A stretch of DNA of 64,000 nucleotides, from the NCBI GenBank assembly GCA_028753945.1, contig JAPNXP010000010.1:5769042-5833041 (forward strand). The letters run 5' to 3'. Both the position numbers and the translations under genes were made by a program. Of this stretch, positions 26,942-36,502 are shown piece by piece (within the stretch, counting starts at the first letter, position 1; each line of letters starts with the position of its first letter). The notes beneath the pieces were generated by a model that saw only the letters and a program-made list of their open reading frames with translations, was not told the DNA's origin and ran no database searches. The stretch is from Hexactinellida sp. DTS-2022 (Eukaryota; Porifera; Hexactinellida).

Positions 26942-29900
26942 TTAAAAAATGGAGACAACTTCCCTTCCACCGCCTCTAATCATAAGAACACGATCTAAAC
27001 CTTCGGTTAACACCTCTAAAAACGCCATATAACTATCTTCCTCATGATGACTATCAGGTGGAGAAGGAAGGTTAATAACCACTAATGCGGCATCATGTGA
27101 CCTCTCTATAATCAGTTCATTCAATTGAACGGAAGTATTCATATATCTCAAATTATGTTGCGTCGGCTCAGGTAATTCATCTGTTGTGAATGTAACTCTC
27201 TTATCCCTTGGATTTGGAGAGACAGAATCAGGGGCGAGGGGATTACTTTCATCAGCTGATTGCACCTCAAATCGAGGAATCTTTTTACTCGGAGTTGCAT
27301 CAATGGTGTTAGGAGATATATTCGAATCGGTCACACCCTGAATTTCAGGTTTATTGATATGAGAAGCGAGTATATTAGACCAAGAGGGCCGGTATGCAAT
27401 ATTATCACGGGTTGGGGGTGAATGGGATGAACCGCGACGATGTGACGAATCTACTATGCCCTGAATTAACCTTCTTCTTTGCCTGCGAGAAAGTTTTATT
27501 TGCTCCAACATTTGTTGTCGCTCTTCCATTAGAAATGTTCGCTCATGTGTGTAAGCGGAAATATCACAGTCGGGCAACTCTATAATGACCACTTCGGCGT
27601 TTATACGTACCTGGTATAAGAACTGAATTAGGTCCTTCTTCATTTGGATACTGTTGTCTTCTTCCTGAAATGAAATACTATTCGTAAAATAAACGACTTA
27701 TTCGTAGTAGTTATTTCATTAAATGATACGATGTTAAATTCGAATATGGTATTTATAAATGTATAAATGTATAAATGTATAATATGAATATTAAGTGTTA
27801 ATTGTTGTTGTTAAAAAATGGTTAAACAATTGTGGAAAATAAAATGAATCTAGAAATAAATTTAAATATCTAAGGAAAATATTAAAATATTCCCTCCCAA
27901 AAGGTGTCAAAACCTTCAATCTTTGTCACCATTTTGGAGAGGAAGATTTGAAAATTTTCATAGATAATTGAACTTGTTCCTAGATACAGTATTCCTTACC
28001 CCATTCCCAATTTAAGTTAATAGTTTTTACCAGTTCATCAATTTGAACAAACAAACAAACATAAACGCGTTTAAAAATGGTAATATTGATAGTAACCTGT
28101 GCGACTGAAAATATTCTGAGTTTGCATTGCTTCCAAACTTTATTTTTCCTCAATAAGAAAGGCATCAGCATTAGCAGCCCCCCGTCATGCACGATCCACC
28201 AAATATCAATATTGCCTCTCACCTTAGTATTGTTATCAGGAAACTGACTAGAATGAGAAATAAAGGGTATTGCAAATTGTCACAGGGGCTTAGAATTACA
28301 ATTGGTAGGAATAAGTAAGTGTGTGCACAAGTTATAACATAATTAATTGCATTTAGGTTATAGACTCGCTCAAAACGACTAAACGTCTATGGGAGCACAA
28401 GCGTTTTGGAGATTTTTCTTATAAATTTGTAACGTCATCATCATCATCAAACATAAAAGCCATATACTATAAACTTTAACGCCCCCAAGCGTTTTTTGTA
28501 ATCAATAACCAGGGTTTGATCCAGGCGCGTAAATATAGAAGGAAACTTTTCTAGGCACGCGAAAATCGAAAGATTACAAAAATGAATCATCAAAAAATGC
28601 TTTTTCGAAGCTTACACTTTCTAAACCAGTGGTTCCCAACCTGGGGTCCACAGAATGACTATAGTGGGGTCCAGGTTGAAAAAGTTTGGGAATCGCTGTT
28701 CTAACATTCCAATTACCTGATTCTCTTGGTAACCATGAGAGCTATCCTTGAAACAGCTGCCATTCTAATAGCGTTAATAAACTGTTTGTAAGTCTCCTTA
28801 TTTTTCCAAGATTCGGGCCATGCCAACAACACAGTGTTATGTTTCAGACCTCCTAAGCCGCTACCTTGTAGCAGATACGAAATCCCTTCATCGACTTCCC
28901 TGGAAGCGATTACCTGACTAAACCCTTGTATCCTATTCTCTGTCATAAGCCGCTTAAGTGTTTGCGTAGCGGCGAGAACCTCTGCTACGTGGTCCTTATA
29001 CTCTCCAAGTATAACACTCGAGACCATTATCAAACCTAATTAATATACTGCATATAAAGACTACTTATACATCGGATAACACCTTTCTAATGGAATTTCA
29101 GGCACTGGAAATGTTAAAATTTGTTTTCTTTAACCTATATTTCGCCTTATCCGTGTTCCTATAAACGAGAATCTACTCTTTTTCCCCCAGAAATAGGGTA
29201 CAAATATTGTGTAAGTTTAACCTTTCCCTGCCTTTAGCTGGCTAGTGAATGCCAGCAGGTTGCTCTCCTTAGGCATATACTCCTCGTCCGGACTGATGAG
29301 CACCAGGATCTGAGGTCTCCAGTTCTTGCTGTGAGGCTCTCCCTCCGTGAGTCTAAGCAGAGAGAGTCGAGCCGCCTCTCGAGATAGACTCCTCATACCG
29401 TCCCCCCATTCCTTCTCCGCGCCGCGGAACTCTATGTACTTATAGATACCCAGGGCAAGCACCATAGTCACCTATAGAGATACTTATAGATACCCAGGGC
29501 AAGTACCATAGTCACCTATAGAAATACTTATAGATACCCAGGGCAAGCACCATAGTCACCTATAGAGATACTTATAGATACCCAGGGCAAGCACCATAGT
29601 CACCTATAGAGATACTTATAGATACCCAGGGCAAGTACCATAGTCACCTATAGAAATACTTATAGATACCCAGGGCAAGCACCATAGTCACCTATAGAGA
29701 TACTTATAGATACCCAGGGCAAGCACCATAGTCACCTATAGAAATACCGGCATATATATAGTGGTGTTCGCCTAAATGCTCTAATAGCGACTCTCTGAAA
29801 CTACAGTCGACTCCGCTTAATAGAGTCACCTCGGGACCAGGTTACTTTGACCCTATTAAGCGGAGAAATCTATTAACCAAATATTTTAAGCAAAACTGTC

Positions 29901-31158
29901 ATTCCGTCCTATAAATCCTGTGATATTTTGACCCCATTAATCGGAGAATTTATTAACCGAACCGGTTGCTCTATTAAGCGGAGTCGATTGTATACTGTAG
30001 TATAATGTCTGGAGTTCTTAACTTATAAGTTATAATACCTATAATTTTTACTGTGCCGTATTGGGCACAGTTGTAATTTTTGATTTTTCGGTTATTGAAA
30101 TTTCAAATACTCTATAGTATACACCGCATATGTACTTATAGATACCCAGGGCAAGCACCATAGTCACCTATAGAGATACCGGTGTATATACTGTAGTATA
30201 ATGACTGGAGTTATTAGCTCATAAGTTATAATATCTATAATTTTTACTGTGCCATATTGGGCACAGCTGTAATTTTAGATTTTTCGGTTTAGAAATTTCA
30301 AATATAGTATTCTCCGCTTAATTCTACTAGGAAACGGTTGCCATATACCCCTATATAATTCATACCGGTTATAAGAACATTATATGCAGTTCCCGACGAT
30401 GTTCTTATAACCGGTATCCACTATACCATAGTTATAACTGGGGTTACTGTATGACAGTATGAACTCACAATAGCGTAGTACCATGCTGATATGAACATAA
30501 GGATGAGACATAGCACTGCGCCCAAAGTAGACAGTATCCAGTGATAGTATCGGAACCTAGGCCTCCAGTTAGGAGCCTTAAGTAGCGACTGTAGACTGCA
30601 CGCTATGTTAACGAACATGTAGCACATTAGGAAGAACATTGTTATTATAGGCGCAACGTAGTCTAGACTAGCTATTAGGATCCCGATCTCTGCTATTACT
30701 GCTGTGAGTATTAGAGCCCTGGTGGGCTCGCCTCCTATGGTGGATTTGAAGAATCCGACTAGTGGAAGTAAATCGTCCTTTGCGATGGCCTGTAAGAGAC
30801 GAGGGGCTCCTAAGGGTAATTAATGGCAATTAAACAGGTTTGTAAATATGTAGTAGACTCTCGTTAAGAGGAACACCAGGGGACCGTCGAAATACGTTCG
30901 TATTATACGGAATTCATAATAACCGGAGTCACTTGCATGCAATAATATAGGCTAGGGGATTAAATTTTGTACTCCTTAACCGATATTTCCATTTATCCGT
31001 GTTCGTATTAACGAGAGTCTACTGTATACTCACTCAACGATCAACAACAACTTAACTTAACTTAACTATACGTATAACTTAACTTAACATTAGCTCTACT
31101 GTATACTAGTTCAACGATGAAATAAACAAACAACAACAACAACAACAGCAACAACAAT

Positions 31159-31196
<38 letters not shown>

Positions 31197-34100
31197 CTAC
31201 ACCTAACTTACCGACACAACTCACCAGTTAGACTCTGCAGACCAGCTCCTATGGTAGACAGCATGCCCCCCACAAGTATAATCCAGGGTGTGGGCCAGGA
31301 TAACTCGGCTACCACCAACCTCCCTCCAATGCTATCTCCGAACTTATCTCGCAACAGAAACCCTTCCACCGAGGCTCCGAAACACACCACACAACTCAGG
31401 TATATAGCTGTAGTGGTTAGGATGGCAGATATGGTGCCGAGAGGAATAGACTTCTGGGGGTCCTTAAGGTCTCCTGACCTATAGGGAGGTAGTACAGGAT
31501 TAGTGGGGAACTGGTAAGAGCTATATACATACTTTAATTGAGTAGGATAGAAAGAAATAGTAGTATATCTAGGAATCTTCTATCATTCAATTAATGTAGA
31601 CTCTCGTTAATCGGGACATGGATAAGGTGAAATACTATACAAATGCATTCAAATGGCTCCGTTAATACGAATTTCTGGATGATACGAAAATATTTCTACG
31701 GTCCCCTGGTGTTCGTATTAATGAGAGTCAATTGTATTAACACCTTCCGAATTAACAAATCAGATTTGAGAGTTGTTCTATCATTCAGTTAAGACAGTTG
31801 CTACATAATACTCATACAGTAGAACTCGGTTAGTACGTACCCCTTCGGGAGAGAAAATTAGAATGTATTATGTAAGTATGTATAACCGAGTTGACATTAC
31901 ATAGAGATACACAAAAATAGACAAACTTTGTTTATGTAAGTTAATATGTACTAAACCATGTACGTACTAACAGCATTACTACCACACCCCATACCTGTTA
32001 GACCCTGCCATTATGCCTGTAACAGACGGGAAGAATATGGCCAGCAGTACGGTTAGCGAGGTGGCTATATCCGCCGGCACCTGTGGAGGCACGGCCGCCT
32101 CTCCGGGGGCACCCTCTCCGGCGGCCCTGTAGTAGTCCAACAGATTCCCTGCTACGACCCCTGACAGGACCCCGGGTATGCCCAGCTTGCAAACGGGCTC
32201 TGTACTCCACTGAGCAGGGGAGGGGGAATAGGGGAGATAGCGGGTTCCGTTAAAGAGAGAGGAGAGACTCCTGTCTGATGCGCTGCAGTGGGAGAGGTTG
32301 CTGGGAGGGGGACTGTAGTGGGAGCTCGTGTTAGACGGACACAGGTAGCTACCTACAGCATGCGTGCGGTAACAACTTAATAGCTGACTGAATAGCTAGA
32401 TAACTGACTGAATAGCTGACTAGCTAGTTAACTAGTTAACTAACTAATTGTCTAACTAAATAACTAGCTAGCTAATTAGTTAACTTGCTAGCCAACTAAT
32501 TGAATAACTAACTAGTGAACTCCCATTATAATAAAGTCGGATAAAACGAAATAACCGTTATAACAAAGGAATTTACAGGTCCCAAGCACTTCGTTATAAC
32601 GAGAGTTCACTGCAAGTAATTGAATAGTTAACTAACTACTAACTAACTAACTAACTAACTAACTAATTAACTAACTAGCTAGCTAAATAATTAATTAGCT
32701 AAATAAATAAATAACTAACTAGCTAACTAGCTAGCTAGCTAACTAACTAGCTACTAACGGCTTACCTTTGAGAGCTACATTACCGACGGTACATACAGAG
32801 AGGATCGGAAAGAATGAGTGCACTATGACTCCCAGGTAGATGGAGACAATGGAGATAACAACACAACCGAGACAGAACAGAGCGAAGTAGTTAACGACTC
32901 TAACTCCAATCAGCACCAACACAGACAGCAGCAGCAGTAGAATAGTGCCGTACACCCGCATGTTGTTATACAGCACCTACAGTAGTAGACTCGTAAATAA
33001 ATATGCTTTGTGCTATGCTTTAAATATGGCTATTCTTTTGTGAAGAATAAAATAATTTGTATTTAAACATTGGATTTAACTACACTCGTTTGGACAAGTA
33101 AAAATGATAAGAAGGTCGTTATTAGCGATTTGTCGTTAAAGCCAATGCTTACTGTATTTACAAAGTCAGTTTGTTATGTCAAACTGTTAAACAAAAGCTT
33201 GACAAAAGGAATATACAATAGACTCTCGTTAATAGGAACACCGTAATTTTGTTCATATTATCCGGAATTCGTACTTGCATGTATGGGTATAAGCTAAGGG
33301 AATTAAACTTTTTACTCCTTATCTGATATTTCTATAATTATATCTGTGTTCATACTAACGGGAGTCTACTGTAAACATAAAACTTGGTTAATTAAGTTAA
33401 TCCTATAACAAATCTTACCGTTGGATTCCCTAATATTTCCCCAAACAGAGACGCCTGCGGCACAACATACGTCAGCAGAATCTCTATGGCTCCGATTATG
33501 TACATAGAAGCGGCGAAGGTTGTTCCCAGATAGAACAGGACTCCTACCGCCCCCCCGAACTCCGGACCCAGAGCTCTGCTTATCATGTAGTAGCTCCCGC
33601 CGGCCGGTACCACGCCGTTAGTGGCGATGGCACTCATGCTAATGGCGGTCAGGAGCGTGCAGACACAGGATATGCTGATTATCAGGAGAGCCTAGGGGCA
33701 GTTAGATAGAGCCACCGGTTAATAGATATATCCGCTTAATAGAGCCACCGGTTAATAGATTCCTCCGCTTAATCGGGTAAAAATATCACAGGATTTATAG
33801 GTCGGAATTACAGTTGGATATTTTTTTTGGAAAATTTGGAATCCTCTCCTATACCGTAACATTAATTTATGATTTAGGCGTATGAAAATTGCATCATACC
33901 AGGATTAGGAGCGTATTTACAAATGGCTGTATAACACACTGATTCCATGTCCAAAGTACTCATCAATATATAATGTATGTCTACTAACCTGAATAATGCC
34001 CGCAGATCCTACTATCCAGGTTAATCTGAGGAAGAGAATGACTCCCAGGATATTCTGTAGACAGGGCAGATACACTCCTATGACTGTACCCATCTTGCTT

Positions 34101-35221
34101 CTGCTCTCGAGTCTCCTCTTGACCCGGTGCAGCCTACCGGAGTCTCCGGTGGAACCGGCATCGGGATGGAGAGCAGCTGTCTCAGAGGCAGGGTCTGTTT
34201 TGGAGCTCTTGCGCTTCTTAAGGAATGCGGATATCTAATGGGATAGAGAACTATTGTATTATGTTATCCCGTTATAAGAAGTATAATCAAGGAATTATCC
34301 AGGAGCGCGAGACGCTCCTTTCTACTGTATTGGATATACAGTCGACTCCGCTTAATAGAGCCACCTCGGGACCAGGTTGTTTTGACCCCATTAAGCGGAG
34401 AAACCGATTAACCGGTGGCTCTATTAAGCGGAGTTGACTGTAGTATACTCTCGTTAGTTGGAACACCTGGGGACCGTTTAAATATATTCCCTTTATCCGA
34501 CATTCGTATTAACAATTGTCCTTAATATATGAGGCTTTGAAGTTTGAAGGGACTTAAAAAGTGTTCTTATTAACTGTGTTCTTACTGACGAGTATAATAC
34601 AGGAAACTTTTCATTCATAACGAAGTCGGATATAACGTATTACCCGCTTTGAATGAAGTTATATATTTCCCAGACGGATAAAGAGTTCATTTTAATTAAA
34701 CAAAGGGTTGTCTTGGGTTTCATTATAACGAGGCTTCACAGTGTTATCATATTAGGAATATATATATAACTTAATTTAAACGGATTCGATAATTTTCGTT
34801 TGATATTTGATATTCTTTAGCTAAAAGAGTATTTCATATCATTATACCAACCTAGTTATAACGTGAGTTTACTGTATCACATTGCACTATACGTATCACA
34901 TTGCACTATACCATATAATACTATACAAACATTAAACTGGCACATATAATATCAAACCTTAGGTCTCATTCGCATATCCTGCTCGAACAAAGCTAAACTA
35001 TTCAGTTTGTTGCCATCAGAATCCTTGCGTTTGTAGCTAGCCTTACAAGTCTCTCCGACCTCTAAATTAACACTATCTGAGTCTTGCGAGTCATAGAGAT
35101 GCAGGGTGTCAATAGGAATGTGAGATGACACATTAGTTTGCTCTTGTCCGGTTAGTACAGGCGTAGTCTCTGTATGCTCCGGAGAATCGAATGATTCTGA
35201 GATTATAAATTTACTGGACAT
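26942..35221 (-). CDS. SLC12A: K-Cl cotransporter (KCC, SLC12A4-7 group)
   Basis: Eleven exons join in phase: 35221-34958, 34234-33989, 33691-33419, 32976-32766, 32352-31995, 31478-31225, 30809-30469, 29471-29222, 29035-28717, 28247-28097, 27664-26942. The product is 1129 residues. KCCs export K+ with Cl- and set cell volume. Family landmarks appear in order: [20 protein letters not shown] (TM1), [37 protein letters not shown], a long extracellular loop with cysteines and N-glycosylation sites, [51 protein letters not shown], then the cytosolic domain ([31 protein letters not shown], ending [17 protein letters not shown]). Both threonines that WNK-SPAK kinases phosphorylate in vertebrate KCCs have counterparts (RVTFT and [10 protein letters not shown]). 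Exons 2-8 are distinctly GC-rich compared with exons 1, 10 and 11. A family E element ends 42 bases upstream of the ATG. Confidence 0.95.
28627..28698. mobile_element. hAT-like MITE
   Basis: CAGTGGTTCCCAACCTGGGG at the left and TTTGGGAATCGCTG at the right are hAT-type inverted ends. Flanks TTCTAAAC and TTCTAACA look like an 8-base target duplication with decay. It lies in KCC intron 9. Confidence 0.7.
29060..29180. mobile_element. decayed family G and family B ends
   Basis: CTTATACATCGGATAACACC (family G left part) followed by TATTTCGCCTTATCCGTGTTCC TATAAACGAGAATCTACT pieces (family B right end). Remnants in KCC intron 8. Confidence 0.5.
29438..29745. repeat. seven 44-base tandem copies of the KCC exon 8 acceptor
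   Basis: Seven head-to-tail copies of one 44-base unit start at 29438, 29482, 29526, 29570, 29614, 29658 and 29702. On the minus strand each unit contains CTATAG followed by GTGACTATGGTGCTTGCCC, that is, the exon 8 splice acceptor and its first coding bases. Copies differ only at two positions (CTC/TTC and GC/GT variants). The first copy forms the real exon start. An eighth, solitary copy lies at 30134-30177. Confidence 0.92.
29804..29990. mobile_element. MITE, family C copy
   Basis: CAGTCGACTCCGCTTAATAG ... TATTAAGCGGAGTCGATTG, TA on both sides, 187 bases. It lies in KCC intron 7 and splits a larger local duplication. Confidence 0.85.
29991..30300. repeat. local duplication with solitary acceptor unit
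   Basis: The block TACTGTAGTATAATGTCTGG ... TTTACTGTGCCGTATTGGGC (about 29991-30100) is repeated at about 30188-30298 after a solitary copy of the 44-base acceptor unit (30134-30177). Both blocks contain CTGTGCC-type hairpin sequences related to family F. Confidence 0.75.
30326..30421. mobile_element. family J remnant (reverse orientation)
   Basis: Right part CCCGACGATGTTCTTATAACCG GTATCCACTATA is the reverse complement of the family J left end. It abuts the family of duplications in KCC intron 7. Confidence 0.55.
30851..31024. mobile_element. MITE, family B copy
   Basis: TAGTAGACTCTCGTTAAGAGG ... TATTAACGAGAGTCTACTG then TA. It lies in KCC intron 6. Confidence 0.8.
31131..31197. repeat. 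(CAA)n microsatellite
   Basis: About 22 trinucleotides of CAA with single CAG and TAA interruptions, in KCC intron 6 close to exon 6. Preceded by TTAACTTAAC repeats near 31050. Confidence 0.9.
31595..31734. mobile_element. MITE, family B copy, shortened
   Basis: GTAGACTCTCGTTAATCGGG ... GTATTAATGAGAGTCAATTG. It lies in KCC intron 5. Confidence 0.7.
31817..31975. mobile_element. MITE, family D copy
   Basis: CAGTAGAACTCGGTTAGTACG with CCCCTTCGGGAGAGAAAATT inside; the right end is decayed (GTACGTACTAACAGC). It lies in KCC intron 5. Confidence 0.65.
32370..32756. repeat. TAACTAGC-type satellite in KCC intron 4
   Basis: Long run of degenerate CTAACTAG/CTAGCTAA/AACTAACT units on both sides of a family L element (32514-32612). 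The array reaches to within ten bases of the exon 4 donor at 32765. Confidence 0.85.
32514..32612. mobile_element. MITE, family L (CAGTGAACTCCCGTTATAACGAAGTC)
   Basis: AGTGAACTCCCATTATAATA at the left and GTTATAACGAGAGTTCACTG at the right, 99 bases, inserted in the TAACTAGC satellite. Confidence 0.75.
33076..33160. mobile_element. family P element (related to 56667-56761)
   Basis: TACACTCGTTTGGACAAGTA ... GTCGTTATTAGCGATTTGTCG ... ATGCTTACTG then TA, in KCC intron 3. It shares order and motifs with the element upstream of SMARCAL1. Confidence 0.6.
33216..33371. mobile_element. MITE, family B copy
   Basis: CAATAGACTCTCGTTAATAGG ... CTAACGGGAGTCTACTG then TA. It lies in KCC intron 3, just downstream (minus sense upstream) of the exon 3 donor. 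Confidence 0.75.
33707..33945. repeat. partial family C element and dispersed repeat
   Basis: 33707-33812 holds tandemly repeated family C pieces (GAGCCACCGGTTAATAGAT twice). 33829-33945 is the counterpart of the repeat at 11611-11735. Both are in KCC intron 2. Confidence 0.65.
34339..34440. mobile_element. MITE, family C, internally deleted
   Basis: CAGTCGACTCCGCTTAATAG ... TATTAAGCGGAGTTGACTG, 102 bases, TA on both sides. The middle third of the full-length family C element is missing. KCC intron 1. Confidence 0.85.
34441..34760. mobile_element. adjoining decayed family B and family L elements
   Basis: From 34441 TAGTATACTCTCGTTAGTTGG with GGGGACCGTTTAAAT (family B/A type) up to about 34600, then AACGAAGTCGGATATAACG ... 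TCATTATAACGAGGCTTCAC (family L) to about 34742. They share a TA with the family C copy before them, so three elements sit head to tail. Confidence 0.6.
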
Positions 35222-35263
35222 GAGAGAACTAATGTTCTCTACAGAATAAACAATTTATATATA

Positions 35264-35543
35264 CAGTCAGGTTCTTGTATTATTATGAACATTCAAGGGA
35301 CCTGTTCATAATAGAGAGACTTCATAATAAGCGAACTCAACTTAATAGAAACTATATGTAATTTGTTAAATTGGGACCATAGGGCTTGTTCATAATTTAA
35401 AAAAAAAACTTAATATTAACTTCACTAACAAATGAAAAATCTAAAATTACAGCTGTGCCGATTTTCTTTTGGAGGCACTACATTTGGTGGTTGGGTGCCT
35501 CCATTAGAAAATGCTGCCAGCACAGGTGTAATTTTAGATTTTT
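35264..35543. mobile_element. family E element joined to family F hairpin, at KCC gene start
   Basis: CAGTCAGGTTCTTGTATTAT begins 42 bases upstream of the KCC ATG and carries AATTGGGACCATAGGGCTTG; at 35412-35430 it passes via AATATTAACTTCACTAAC into a 109-base hairpin (35435-35543) with arms AAAAATCTAAAATTACAGCT / GTAATTTTAGATTTTT. A copy near 53707-53970 has the same E-spacer-F order. Confidence 0.75.
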
Positions 35544-36502
35544 CCTCATGCCATCATCAAGGTGTTAATAAAATCATATTAGCACCCTTTGAATGGTTGA
35601 ATAATTCAATTTCGGTGGTTATTTCGGTCGAATGGAAATCTAAGTAATAAGTTCAAGAAGTTACTTATACATCGACCAACACCTTTTCTAGTGCAATTCT
35701 CAGGCACTGGAAAGTTCATAAAGGTCAAAGTTAACATATTGTGTTCTCAAACAAACGGACCGAGAAAAAGATTTTAGATATAAAATACTGAAAAATGCAA
35801 TGTTTGCAAATTTATTGTGATACAGCAAATTGCAGTGCAGTAAATTCTTTTCTATAATGCAAGATATGTAATTCATGTAATCTAAAATCAAATATTTAAA
35901 TAATGTAATGTGAGTCTCTGATATAATTAGATAATAGGCAATTAACTACATATGCAATTAAAGATCATAAAGTGAGATTTATTTGATTCGTTTTGAGTTA
36001 GAACAAGTATGAAATAAAATAGATATATAATGACTACTTTACAAATATCAAAATTATTATTATTATTCTAATAATTAATTTTTTTTATCATCCCTGCCCC
36101 ATACTCTTCTTTCCAATTACTTAATGTACTCTACTAGAGTCTACACCATTGAACTTAATCTTATTATACTGTATATAAACTGAATATTTTAAATTATTTT
36201 TATGTACAAAATTGTAAGCGCATTGAGACATTTGTATAATGCATTAAATGGTGTATTAATTTATAATTAATATAATTATTATAACTGGCCTTTATATTCT
36301 AAATACTAGTGTGAGATACAAAATTTTACGTTGCAAAAAGTTCAATTGTTATGGAAATTGATAAAATATATTCATTAGGAGGACCTTTTATGTTATAACG
36401 TTCGTCAGCTATACATATACTATAGAGCTTTAAAATTCGTATAAAAAATAATTACAATTTTATAGTAAAAACCTTTATAGTTAATGTTACATTAAAAATT
36501 CG
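35544..36502. other. divergent spacer between KCC and SLC17
   Basis: A family G half (CTTATACATCGACCAACACC) lies near 35664. The rest is AT-rich with no recognised element or promoter motif. It separates the divergently transcribed KCC and SLC17 genes. Confidence 0.45.

Noticed and set aside
29438-29745. Regularly spaced repeats resembling a CRISPR array
   Set aside because: Units are directly adjacent 44-base copies without unique spacers, lie in a eukaryotic intron, and match the exon 8 start.
32370-32756. TAACTAGC array as a possible telomeric or centromeric satellite
   Set aside because: It is short, degenerate and confined to one KCC intron, so a local microsatellite is the simpler reading.
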